Source of the DNA: Candidatus Obscuribacterales bacterium
Lineage (GTDB): Bacteria > Cyanobacteriota > Vampirovibrionia > Obscuribacterales > Obscuribacteraceae
Direction of reading: 5' to 3'
DNA: 41,252 bases
NCBI GenBank assembly: GCA_019747875.1
Contig: JAIEQI010000154.1
Coordinates: forward strand, 1-41,252
Below the pieces are notes generated by a model. It was not told the origin of the DNA and did not search any database. It saw only the letters and a program-made list of their open reading frames with translations. Shown piece after piece: positions 25,171 through 33,331 of this stretch. Within the stretch, counting starts at the first letter, position 1. Each line of letters opens with the position of its first letter. A program made the translations under genes and the position numbers.

Positions 25171-26226
25171 ATGGACCTCTACCGCACAACTGGCAATGAT
25201 ACAAAACGCTTGCCTCTTCGCGAACAAGCATTAGACCTCTTTGACAAGTTCATGGCTGCGAAGGCGCCCATGGAATTGAATAATCAATTCCCACCACTTG
25301 AACTTTGGAAGAGATACTTCGCATCCAATTTCGTAAAAGAGAACGCACCGACTACGGTGCCGGAGTATCTCTGGCTAGCCAAAGATTTCAAACTGCGCAC
25401 GCTTCCGCTGGTCGCCTGGATGCCCGAGCAGGCGAATGGACAGAAACCCACCCCTAAAGCCGTGATTCTATGCATACATGGGCTAGGCTTGGACAACAGT
25501 TCGTACTTGGACTTTGCTCGCAAAATGAGCAAACGTGGATTTGGTGTTTTTGCAATGGATGTGCGTGGATTTGGAGCCTGGGTCAGCGCACCTGGACATG
25601 AAAACGTGCAGTTTGAACGTACAATCTCAGATGTCGGTTATTTTGTAAAACTGATCAAAGAAAGACACAACGGCATCCCAGTTTTCTTGCTTGGCGAATC
25701 GATGGGTGGTGCAATCGCCTTGCGCGCAGCAGCCAGGTATCCCGATGATCTAAAAGGCGTAGTATCATCAGTGCCTTCTGCCGAACAATTCCAGGGCCGA
25801 ATTATGGCAATGAAGGTTGCCTATCACTTTATACAAGATCCAAAACGCCCCTTTTATGTCGGCGAAATGCTGGCAGAAAAGGCGACTTCTCGCTCCGAGC
25901 TGCAAGCGGCATGGAAGGCAGATCCCAAAGCGAAGATGAACCTTACGCCCCTCGAACTCATGAAATTCGCAGTCTTCATGCGGACCACAGAGTCAGATTG
26001 CAAACTAATAAAATCAATGCCGGTTTTTGTTGTCCAAGGGTTAAAAGACAAATTGGTAAAACCCCATGGGACTTACCAACTCTTTGATGCAGTCACATCA
26101 GATGACAAAAATATGATGATAATTGGAAATGCTGAGCACTTGATTTTTGAAACTGATCAACAGTCAGAAACGCTGCTTGACGCGCTAGACTCTTGGCTGC
26201 ACAAACACATTCAGGGCGGCAGTTAA
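24505..26226 (+). CDS. Secreted TPR-alpha/beta hydrolase
   Basis: The 573-residue product has three parts. An N-terminal signal peptide (LTKHLRLTLSVLLPAILSSQ, ending FAWA-DEA) is followed by a TPR-like helical region (about residues 40-230; LLALLEFKGGSYSNAAKHL, CYYNDAKVDQALACYNAAL). The C-terminal half is an alpha/beta hydrolase of the lysophospholipase/serine aminopeptidase S33 type. Catalytic residues are visible: HGLGLDNSS oxyanion region, nucleophile Ser399 in GESMGG, Asp515 in GLKDKLVKP and His545 in NAEHLIF. I choose the TTG at 24505, preceded by AGGGGAAAATAAG, because it starts a well-formed signal peptide. An upstream TTG at 24469 would add 12 polar residues. Substrate is unknown. A truncated duplicate lies at 21224. 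Confidence 0.88.
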   Translation: MTKHLRLTLSVLLPAILSSQFAWADEAPTPQQPFNAPTEADVKTKAQENEKALRMDPAIVDAIQLLKQDKEDEARKTLEGELKRDASNVDLVELLALLEFKGGSYSNAAKHLRVALLDAEKKKDIRKQLILQKRIGDCYYNDAKVDQALACYNAALALSESVPEDDCWRPLVLESLMGCWLMKKDITKAEEAGVELVRVSNIRAKSGRPDDLISLLWSLIQLMDLYRTTGNDTKRLPLREQALDLFDKFMAAKAPMELNNQFPPLELWKRYFASNFVKENAPTTVPEYLWLAKDFKLRTLPLVAWMPEQANGQKPTPKAVILCIHGLGLDNSSYLDFARKMSKRGFGVFAMDVRGFGAWVSAPGHENVQFERTISDVGYFVKLIKERHNGIPVFLLGESMGGAIALRAAARYPDDLKGVVSSVPSAEQFQGRIMAMKVAYHFIQDPKRPFYVGEMLAEKATSRSELQAAWKADPKAKMNLTPLELMKFAVFMRTTESDCKLIKSMPVFVVQGLKDKLVKPHGTYQLFDAVTSDDKNMMIIGNAEHLIFETDQQSETLLDALDSWLHKHIQGGS

Positions 26227-26361
26227 AACTCTGATATACACTCCTGCTTCAGCCTCGGACTAACTTGCCTGGTTCGCGAATGAAAATCAAGTTAGCATTT
26301 ACCCTTCTAATTTCCGGCGCAACGATGTCGGATTATAGTTTGGAAAAACGGGGAAGTTGTA

Positions 26362-26577
26362 ATGAAGTTTATTACGGTGCATCAAAACGGAGAAGAAATT
26401 CTCGTCAACACTGACCATATCATCAAGGTGGAACAAAAGAAGGAAAGCAAAGGCGAGGGCGAATCAAAATACACCGTTTTACACCTGACCGACTCAACAC
26501 ACCAAGCCACTTACAGCCCGACGCCACTAATGCGTGTCAGCGAGTCCTTCGAAGAGATAAAGAAACTTCTTGCATAG
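26362..26577 (+). CDS. Small FlbD-like protein
   Basis: This 71-residue protein begins MKFITVHQNGEEILVNTDHI and ends in a helix with SFEEIKKLL. Its layout resembles FlbD-like small proteins: a strand, NGEE, a second strand with N-x-D-x-I, a variable middle and VSESFEEI. Those are found with flagellar genes, but no flagellar gene is nearby, so the call describes only the fold-like pattern. The ATG has a good Shine-Dalgarno (GGGGAAG) eight bases upstream. It is free-standing between the hydrolase and the membrane protein. It is a real small gene by ribosome binding site and composition, with unknown function. Confidence 0.7.
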   Translation: MKFITVHQNGEEILVNTDHIIKVEQKKESKGEGESKYTVLHLTDSTHQATYSPTPLMRVSESFEEIKKLLA

Positions 26578-26656
26578 CTTCTGAGACTGGAAGAGTGCTA
26601 GTATTTTCTGGCGCCCTACACTGACTAGTCAACGCGGACGCGAGTCTGCGCTATGC

Positions 26657-27241
26657 ATGGATCACACGATCACAATCAAACTATTCGAACACTGCCGACT
26701 AATTGTCGGCATGGTTATTAGTCTTGCAGTAGCAAGATTGTTGAATGGTCTTGCAAGATTCGTTCAACATCCGAAAAAAGTGAAGGTCTACCCAACTCAC
26801 ATTGGATGGGTCTTCGCAATACTCTTGATGTTGCTCCACTTCTGGTGGTGGGAATTCAAACTCATCAACGTAACGCAATGGACCTTCGAAGCATACACAT
26901 TGGTCGTTCTATACGCCGTTGTGTTTTTGCTGCTTAGCTCGCTTTTGTTTCCGGACCAGATGGATGAATATAGCGGTTTCGAAGACTACTTCGTGTCGCG
27001 CAGAAAATGGTTTTTCGGAATCTTCGCCTTGAGCTTTGTAATTGATCTCGCTGACACAGCACTTAAAGGCATGACGTATTTTCATTCCCTTGGAATTGAA
27101 TATCCAATTCGAAACGCCGTTTACATCAGCTTTTGCATTGCAGCAATGTTCGTCAAAAACAAATACTTCCAAATCGGTTTTGTTTTACTATCGCTGATTT
27201 ATCAGCTGTCGTATATTTTCAGACTGTATCACACACAATAG
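26657..27241 (+). CDS. Hypothetical integral membrane protein
   Basis: This 194-residue protein has five or six predicted membrane helices: around CRLIVGMVISLAVARLL, IGWVFAILLMLLHFWWW, YTLVVLYAVVFLLLSSLLF, FFGIFALSFVIDLAD, YISFCIAAMFV and IGFVLLSLIYQLSYIF. It is not a recognised transporter. The ATG directly follows a degenerate piece of the type A repeat (GCGGACGCGAGTCTGCG at about 26634-26650), so the 5' untranslated region may derive from a repeat and no clear Shine-Dalgarno is visible. A strong intrinsic terminator follows two bases after its stop codon. Unknown function. Confidence 0.8.
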   Translation: MDHTITIKLFEHCRLIVGMVISLAVARLLNGLARFVQHPKKVKVYPTHIGWVFAILLMLLHFWWWEFKLINVTQWTFEAYTLVVLYAVVFLLLSSLLFPDQMDEYSGFEDYFVSRRKWFFGIFALSFVIDLADTALKGMTYFHSLGIEYPIRNAVYISFCIAAMFVKNKYFQIGFVLLSLIYQLSYIFRLYHTQ

Positions 27242-27242
27242 C

Positions 27243-27278
27243 TAGTGGGCGACGCATGGCGGTCGCCTATTAGTTTTT
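27243..27278 (+). terminator. Intrinsic terminator after the membrane protein gene
   Basis: An 11-bp stem is formed by TAGTGGGCGAC (27243-27253) and GTCGCCTATTA (27262-27272), with two G-T wobbles and an 8-nt loop. GTTTTT follows. The stem also contains the stop codon of the convergent Ivy-domain gene. Confidence 0.85.
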
Positions 27279-28145
27279 CCAGCTTGGATCTTTGTCTAGG
27301 TAATCTGTGAAAACCTTGCGCACTGTCAGATCCGGGTGCCCATACCAGCGCAAGCTTGCGTACTTCTTCGGATGCAACAAACCTTCTCTGCCAAGCCCAA
27401 CAGGGATAGTCACTCCAAGTGCCCATTGCTTTTTATGGTCTGATGTAAACAACGCAATCAATCGATCATAGGGATCGTTCGCTTTGCTCATGGCACCAAC
27501 GACGTATGTAACTCCATCGGCACCAGTAATCTGACTTGTAGGTCCGCTATCTGCATCCAGTGATTGAATCCAAGCCGGTATTGAATATTCGCTCTTAAAT
27601 ATTGTTCCCCAGGGAGCCTTCATTTCAGGCTGTTTGACGAAATCTACCAATGGCACCGAAGTGAAAGCATTCTCTCTTTCCTCCGCCTTGGCCTTTTTGT
27701 CGGCTTTCGCCTGCTTATCAGCAGCCGCTTTCTCTTCACGCTCAGCCTTTTCGCGATCTGCCTTTTCGGCCCGTTCGCGTTCTTGTTTCTCTGACTTCTC
27801 TCTTGCTAATCGTTCTTTCTCTGCTCTTTCAGCCACGTCGCGTTGCTGCTTCTCAGCTTTCTGAGCTTCCTTATCATCTGCTTTTTCAACTGGCTTTTCT
27901 ATGCTTTGCTTAGCAGGCTGAGCTTGAGGAGGCGCTGGCTGAGCTGGAGCAGCTTGAGCTGGAGTTGCTGGTTGAGTAGGTGTCGAAGGAGCCGCTTGCG
28001 CTGCTGCCGGCTGTACTGGGGCTGCGGGAGTCGCTTGTGCTTTCGCTGGTGACGCCGGAGGAGCCGGTGCATCTTCTGCTTTTGCAAGCTGAACAGCTAT
28101 CAATCCACTTAGGAGCACGGCTATTAGCAAGGGATTCTGATTCAC
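27270..28145 (-). CDS. Secreted TolA-like protein with C-terminal Ivy lysozyme-inhibitor domain
   Basis: The 291-residue product has a signal peptide (NQNPLLIAVLLSGLIAVQLA, ending KA-EDA). An Ala/Pro/Gln-rich linker follows (about residues 25-80), then a highly charged KER-rich helix (80-160) like the spanning part of TolA. The C-terminal domain (about 165-290) follows the pattern of Ivy, a periplasmic inhibitor of C-type lysozymes: IPAWIQSLDADSGPTS, GVTYVVGAMSKANDPYDRLI, ALFTSDHKKQWALGVTI and a final helical HPDLTVRKVFTDYL. The CKPHDC inhibitory loop of classic Ivy is replaced by AMSKANDPYDR without cysteines, so the target may differ. I choose the GTG at 28145 because TGGAG lies seven bases before it and the signal peptide starts there. 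Confidence 0.85.
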   Translation of the reverse strand: MNQNPLLIAVLLSGLIAVQLAKAEDAPAPPASPAKAQATPAAPVQPAAAQAAPSTPTQPATPAQAAPAQPAPPQAQPAKQSIEKPVEKADDKEAQKAEKQQRDVAERAEKERLAREKSEKQERERAEKADREKAEREEKAAADKQAKADKKAKAEERENAFTSVPLVDFVKQPEMKAPWGTIFKSEYSIPAWIQSLDADSGPTSQITGADGVTYVVGAMSKANDPYDRLIALFTSDHKKQWALGVTIPVGLGREGLLHPKKYASLRWYGHPDLTVRKVFTDYLDKDPSWKN

Positions 28146-28390
28146 AGTAATTCTCCATCTATTATTAATTGAGCACTCTAGCACGAATTGAGTGATTTTT
28201 CATAATAACCCAAATCAGAGCGCGGGATCGGGGCACGACGGTCGGCGACTCTTGTAAACCGTGCATACTTTTAATACCCGGATGATTCGGGAATTCCAAG
28301 CTGGAATAACAAATCTTTATCGCAGACGGACATCGCGCTGTTTCCTCCGACCTAGGACCTAGAAGAACACCGTCGCCTTTCATCGCTTCA

Positions 28391-28420
28391 GAAGCCGGCA
28401 AGATGTCGGCGCTCCCGGAA
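28391..28420 (-). repeat. Type B REP-like hairpin, slightly degenerate
   Basis: On the plus strand, GCCGGCA-AGA-TGTCGGC followed by GCTCCCGG is the reverse of the type B unit, with one stem pair changed. It lies about 110 bp upstream of the receptor kinase gene. Confidence 0.75.
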
Positions 28421-28502
28421 TAAAAACGAACGAGATGAGCGCACTCAGATTCCCCAGCGCCCACAGGCACCGGCTTGGGTATAAGTAATAGCGGAGGCGC
28501 TA

Positions 28503-30170
28503 ATGTTGGTTGAAATCGAAGTAGGAGCATCTTTCGACGGTCGCTACGAGCTGCTTGAGGTACTGGGCTCAGGTGGACAAAGCACCGTTTTCAAAGCGCG
28601 CCAATTCGACTTTGATCGCATAATTGCCTTAAAAATAATTCGCTACTCAGGTTTCGATGATGACGAGGAGAAACAGCGCTTCTTGCGTGAGGCAACTGTT
28701 CTAAGTTCGCTATCGCACGCCAATATCGTCACCGTCTACCACATCGGCTTTTGCGAGAACATTCCTTATCTTGCAATGGAACTTGTTTCTGGCGAGTCAC
28801 TGAGTAACCGCCTGGACAAGATAGGAAAGATGCCAGCAGACACTGCCATCGGAATCCTGGATCAAGCAGCTGCGGCACTGGAATTTGTACATGCTGCCGG
28901 GATCATTCATCGCGATCTAAAACCGGGCAATATCATTCTGGTCGATAAGCCCGCACCGGACACAGTTAAGATCATCGATTTCGGATTGGCAAAGACAGAT
29001 AAGCGCGATGAAAAATTGACACAAACCGGAACGTTGATCGGATCAGCGCACTACATGAGCCCCGAACAATGTAGAGCAGAAAAGGTTGATGCGCGCACGG
29101 ACATCTATTCGTTAGCAGTATGTCTTTTCGAAATGGTCAGCGGAAATCGCCCATATGATGCAGAGAACGCAATGAGTGTCATGTATGAGCAAATCAACGC
29201 ACCAATACCTAAACTACCGGAAAGAACGGTACTCGATCAAAGACTCAATTTATTCTTTGATAAAGGATTGGCAAAGGACCCTAATCACAGATTTCAATCA
29301 ATATCAGAATTCCGAACAGAATTGTCAAAGCTTGACCCCTTCGACCAGACACTCATTACAAGCGAGTCGAAGCGAGGAATACTGCTTACGCCGAAGATAC
29401 TTTTCATAAGCTCTTTCATTCTGGGGATTTTGATCGTATTTGCCGCCAACATCGGTCTAAATACTCAAGACAACCTACAACGTAATAAACGAGAGTCAAA
29501 CTTCAATCAAATCAGTAATCTGAAAAAGCAGAATAGCCTACCTGGCGAAGGGAATCGTAAAAACTTTTCACCGCGAAATGAATACAAATGGACAAAGATC
29601 AATTCTTGGGAGGCAGGGACTTGGAAGAGCCTCTCTCATACAGACTCTGAGTATTACTATCTAGAAACCAAAAAGCCGATAAAAAATAAATCCAGACGAT
29701 TTTTTCCTGACAGTTGGGTACTAGGTCACCAGAAGGACCCGGAAGGAAACATTTGGCATTTCGAAGGTTTGGAAGATTCGGAGCGCAAGGGAAAAAACTT
29801 TCGTATGGAAAGATTGTCACGCGTAGAATTGGAGAAACCGATTCGGACCGACAATTCGGTGCACAAACATTTCAAAGCCGTCGACCAGCTAGTGGTTATC
29901 AGCGGCAAAATGGAATTCAGAAATGAGGGAGTAGTATCGTATGATTCGATCATCGACATCACACCGCTTGGTCCCGATAAATTAAGAGTCGACGATAGAG
30001 TAATTGTAAATCCAGAGTTGGATGCGCCAACCTTCAGAAGAACTGAGATAATATGGCAACGAATTAAACCATTTGAGCCAGTCGCTATGAAAGATGGAAT
30101 TGATCTGAAAAAATCCTTTGATGAGTTCCTAAAAAATCAACAGTCTGAAAAAACGAAAGCCATAAAGTAA
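28503..30170 (+). CDS. Transmembrane Ser/Thr protein kinase (Hanks type)
   Basis: The N-terminal kinase domain (about residues 13-285) has all key motifs: glycine loop LGSGGQST, ATP-binding Lys44 (IALKII), catalytic HRDLKPGN with Asp138, DFG Asp159, and activation-segment SAHYMSPEQ. One membrane helix follows at about residues 296-318 (ILFISSFILGILIVFAANIGL). A C-terminal extracytoplasmic part of about 230 residues is unrecognised (charged, with several Trp such as WVLGHQKDPEGNIWHFEG). It phosphorylates Ser/Thr of unknown targets, probably in response to an outside signal. The start has a strong GGAGG six bases upstream. Directly downstream is the exported HEAT-cyclophilin gene, separated by only a few bases. 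Confidence 0.93.
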   Translation: MLVEIEVGASFDGRYELLEVLGSGGQSTVFKARQFDFDRIIALKIIRYSGFDDDEEKQRFLREATVLSSLSHANIVTVYHIGFCENIPYLAMELVSGESLSNRLDKIGKMPADTAIGILDQAAAALEFVHAAGIIHRDLKPGNIILVDKPAPDTVKIIDFGLAKTDKRDEKLTQTGTLIGSAHYMSPEQCRAEKVDARTDIYSLAVCLFEMVSGNRPYDAENAMSVMYEQINAPIPKLPERTVLDQRLNLFFDKGLAKDPNHRFQSISEFRTELSKLDPFDQTLITSESKRGILLTPKILFISSFILGILIVFAANIGLNTQDNLQRNKRESNFNQISNLKKQNSLPGEGNRKNFSPRNEYKWTKINSWEAGTWKSLSHTDSEYYYLETKKPIKNKSRRFFPDSWVLGHQKDPEGNIWHFEGLEDSERKGKNFRMERLSRVELEKPIRTDNSVHKHFKAVDQLVVISGKMEFRNEGVVSYDSIIDITPLGPDKLRVDDRVIVNPELDAPTFRRTEIIWQRIKPFEPVAMKDGIDLKKSFDEFLKNQQSEKTKAIK

Positions 30171-30184
30171 AGCGTCCATCATCC

Positions 30185-32350
30185 ATCAAAAAACACATTT
30201 ATATTGCAACAGCCTCTCTACTTGGAGCCTGCGCTCTGCTTTCGCAGGTTCAATCAGCGTTTCTGCTTCCATGCTCAGCTGCTACAGAACGAAAAACAAC
30301 AGGAAAGAAAGAAAACAATGCATTCATCAATTCACTTGAAGTAATCATTGAGGCAGAGGACACTCGAACTCTCAAAAAAGCATTGCTTGACCTTTCGAAG
30401 AATCCGAAGCAGGACCTTCGAAAGAGAGCATATCTTGCAATCGGCCGTATTGGCGATAAATCTGGTACGAAGCCTTTGCTAGATGCTTTATCTTCCGAGC
30501 GCGAAAGCTCCTTGCGCCAATTTATTGTCTTTGCTATTGGTGAGCTAGAAGACACTGCTGCCATAGCTACTTTAGTTAACATCCTGGAATCATCCCATGA
30601 GACGCTCGATGTAAAAGGAAGAGCGGCAGAGGCACTCGGAAAGATTTCAGCCTCCAAAACCTCAATTTCAAATTCGGAAAAGTCAAAGATCGTGAACCTG
30701 GTGAGTAAGACGATCGGAAGCTTCGATCATTCAAAAGCAATAGCTGACAAAGAACAATTTTTGATTTCAAAGTCGCTAACAGCACTGCTCAGAATCAAAG
30801 ATCCAAACTCAATGGAAGCCGTCGCAAAACAGCTCAAATCGTCAAATGCTGAAATTCGTTGGCAGTCCGCCTATGTTTTAGGAAGGATGAAAGACGGAGT
30901 CAACAATTACATATCAGACTTACACCCCTTACTGATTGATGTGGATCCGCTTGCACGAGCTTATGCGAGCAAGGCATTAGGAATCGCGAAGGATCGCAAC
31001 AGCTTAGATGCGATTATCAATCTCCTCAAGGACAAAGATGAGCGTGTAAGCACCTCCGCCATCTCAGCATTAGGTAGCATTGGTGATGCAAAGTCCGTTC
31101 CACCACTAATAGAGTTGGGGCAGACCCTGCTTGAACAGTATCGCAAAACGGATCCAAAGACAGGAATCCCCGAGCAGCAGAATTCACTGTTGTTAATCGC
31201 AAGCTCTCTTGGCGCTTTAAAGGACTCGAAGGCTCTGCCATTTTTACAAGAGTTGAGGTCGACTACCACTAAATACATGCTCTGCCCCGAAGTTGAAATT
31301 GCTATTGCACCATTCGGCAACGATGCATTTTTCCTGAAATCAGACGAACAAACGATTCCGCACAATTGGCAATCAGTGGCGGCACGCGCGCAAGGACTTG
31401 CCGAACTAAAAACAAAGCGAGCCGAAGAAGAGCTTTTGAACATGCTGTCAAAACATCCTGATCCTCGGGCAGAGTCTGAAATTTTGAATGGGCTTGCAAC
31501 GGTCAAGGCTGAGAATCTGACTAAAATTCTTCTCGACAGCTTGACTGCAAAAGATGTTGTAGTGCGCTCTACGGCAGCGACCTTATTAGGTGATAACGCC
31601 GAACCGGAAACAAAAATCACAAAAGACGAGATCAAGACCGCTTTGTGGAATGCTTACTTAGCAGCAAAGGCTGATCAAATGAATGACGCGAGAATTGCAA
31701 TCATTGAAGCCGCGACCAAGCTAAAGAAGCCGTTCAACAAAGAAGTATTGTCCGGAGAGTTTCGCGACCCAGATTACATTGTTCGCAAAAGAGCACTTGA
31801 ACTACAACGAGAACTAGATCCTCACGACGCATCGCTCAATGCTCTCCACGCAGTCCCTGTAAATACAAGCCATGATCGCAACTATTGGCGCCGGATGGCG
31901 GAACTAGCTTCTTCGAGCGAGAACCTCACCGCGATTATCTTGACACCAAAAGGAAAGATTGTCGTCGAACTTTTTCTTCACGAATCGCCAATGACGGTGG
32001 ATAATTTCGCAACACTCTCAAGGCACGGTTTCTATGACGGGCTAACATTTATGCGAGTTGTGCCCAACTTCGTGATTCAGGGCGGAGATCCGCGAAACGA
32101 CATGAATGGCGGTCCAGGATATCAAATTAGATGCGAAATAAATGAACACCCCTACAGAACCGGCTGCGTCGGCATGGCGCTGTCCGGCAAGGATACGGGC
32201 GGCAGTCAATTCTTCATCACGCACTCGCCTCAGCCGCATCTAGACGGCGCTTACACGCTATTTGGAAAGGTGCGCAGTGGAATAGAAGTGGTCAACCAAA
32301 TTGCACGCGGCGACAAAATAAATCATATAGAGATCGTAGTCACGAAATAA
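30185..32350 (+). CDS. Exported HEAT-repeat/cyclophilin-type peptidyl-prolyl isomerase; start codon unclear
   Basis: The frame encodes a signal peptide (KKHIYIATASLLGACALLSQ, then VQSA), a long array of HEAT-like repeats (DLRKRAYLAIGRIGDKSGTKPLLDAL and similar), and a C-terminal cyclophilin domain. Cyclophilin residues include RVVPNFVIQGGDP, GSQFFIT and HLDGAYTLFGKV. The product should be a periplasmic or surface-attached prolyl isomerase with a protein-binding solenoid. No ATG, GTG or TTG lies between the in-frame TGA at 30146-30148 and the signal peptide. The first standard start, a TTG at 30383, would delete the signal and part of the first repeats. I mark the ATC at 30185 as the provisional start. 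It follows the kinase gene almost directly and is probably in its operon. Confidence 0.85.
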   Translation: MKKHIYIATASLLGACALLSQVQSAFLLPCSAATERKTTGKKENNAFINSLEVIIEAEDTRTLKKALLDLSKNPKQDLRKRAYLAIGRIGDKSGTKPLLDALSSERESSLRQFIVFAIGELEDTAAIATLVNILESSHETLDVKGRAAEALGKISASKTSISNSEKSKIVNLVSKTIGSFDHSKAIADKEQFLISKSLTALLRIKDPNSMEAVAKQLKSSNAEIRWQSAYVLGRMKDGVNNYISDLHPLLIDVDPLARAYASKALGIAKDRNSLDAIINLLKDKDERVSTSAISALGSIGDAKSVPPLIELGQTLLEQYRKTDPKTGIPEQQNSLLLIASSLGALKDSKALPFLQELRSTTTKYMLCPEVEIAIAPFGNDAFFLKSDEQTIPHNWQSVAARAQGLAELKTKRAEEELLNMLSKHPDPRAESEILNGLATVKAENLTKILLDSLTAKDVVVRSTAATLLGDNAEPETKITKDEIKTALWNAYLAAKADQMNDARIAIIEAATKLKKPFNKEVLSGEFRDPDYIVRKRALELQRELDPHDASLNALHAVPVNTSHDRNYWRRMAELASSSENLTAIILTPKGKIVVELFLHESPMTVDNFATLSRHGFYDGLTFMRVVPNFVIQGGDPRNDMNGGPGYQIRCEINEHPYRTGCVGMALSGKDTGGSQFFITHSPQPHLDGAYTLFGKVRSGIEVVNQIARGDKINHIEIVVTK

Positions 32351-32449
32351 ACGAACTGCACAACTGCACAGCGGTGGCAAAGTTCCAGAAGGCTTTCTCA
32401 AACCCTTCCAAAATACCATGGCATTCATGCGCAGGAAATATCCCTGAGA

Positions 32450-33190
32450 CTAGAACTTAATTGCTGCTCGCAAGTTCACTGTACGCCAAATTGCTTTTGC
32501 TTTCTGTATTTCCTTTATGTGCGATAAGTGCTGAGCTTCCAGCTCCTTCTCAGTTTGGCTCTTAGCAGCATTGACTGCTGCAAATGCACTTTCCATATCG
32601 TCAAACTTTTGCAAGGTAACTTTGTCATTACCGATGGCTGCACGTACCCGCTCGTTTCGCTGGTCGCGTGTATCTCCGTCTTTCAATTCCATAGCTGTAT
32701 CAATTTTGTCGCGCTGTGCCATCGAAAGGGAGCTTACTCTATCGAAGTATCTATCAAGCGCCGAATCGTACTTTGCGTCGAGCCCAGCCCGCTGAGGATT
32801 CGACTTCCTTTGTGCTTCTTTTTCGGCATCAAGCTTATCCACAATTTCGTGAGCTTGCTTACCCATATTCACGTCCCAACGCAAATATGATGGTGCAACC
32901 TGGCGAAGTGACGCAGCTTTATCAGCGGAATCACTAAAGGTTTTAACAATACTTTGAAAAGCTTTCATATTGTCGGACGTTACCGATGTATCCTCAGCGA
33001 AAGCTTTGAGTTGGACATCGAATTTCTTTGCTGTCTCGATGCGCTGCGGAGTCTCTGTTGCCTGCCTCCGCTCAACCTTATCGCTAGTTACAGCCGCAAG
33101 GGTTAGTTGCTGCTCCAAACGTCCATCTTGTATTGAAGTTTTGTTTTCGATCTCGCGGGGATCAGCGAAGTCGCGATTTTCTAAATTCAT
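32450..33190 (-). CDS. Helical hypothetical protein
   Basis: This protein of about 246 residues is not recognised. It has no signal peptide or membrane helix and is almost wholly charged helix (QRIETAKKFDVQLKAFAED, SAFAAVNAAKSQTEKELEAQHL). I start it at the ATG at 33190 (MNLENRDFADPREIENKT), preceded by AGGGGTA. The longer frame to 33244 begins with an unlikely VYIGSQIFWF segment. Its style (acidic helices, Arg/Asp pairs) resembles the helical parts of the giant protein at 6526-13128, but no direct repeat match is claimed. It lies about 100 bp from the cyclophilin gene, convergent with it. Confidence 0.7.
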   Translation of the reverse strand: MNLENRDFADPREIENKTSIQDGRLEQQLTLAAVTSDKVERRQATETPQRIETAKKFDVQLKAFAEDTSVTSDNMKAFQSIVKTFSDSADKAASLRQVAPSYLRWDVNMGKQAHEIVDKLDAEKEAQRKSNPQRAGLDAKYDSALDRYFDRVSSLSMAQRDKIDTAMELKDGDTRDQRNERVRAAIGNDKVTLQKFDDMESAFAAVNAAKSQTEKELEAQHLSHIKEIQKAKAIWRTVNLRAAIKF

Positions 33191-33331
33191 GAGTCTACCC
33201 CTAAACCAAAAAATTTGGCTCCCGATATAGACGGATGCTAACAAGGGGCTAAGTTATTACCTATGGGACAATTCCCATTTGTAAATAAGCTTTCCTTCAG
33301 GTACAAGCTGTACGGGCATTTCCGCGTCGGC

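Noticed and set aside
30146..30170. Programmed -1 frameshift fusing the kinase to the HEAT-cyclophilin.
   Set aside because: The A6 run is not in the canonical slippery phase and no downstream pseudoknot is evident. A second hydrophobic segment would put the cyclophilin on the wrong side of the membrane. It is kept only as an alternative.
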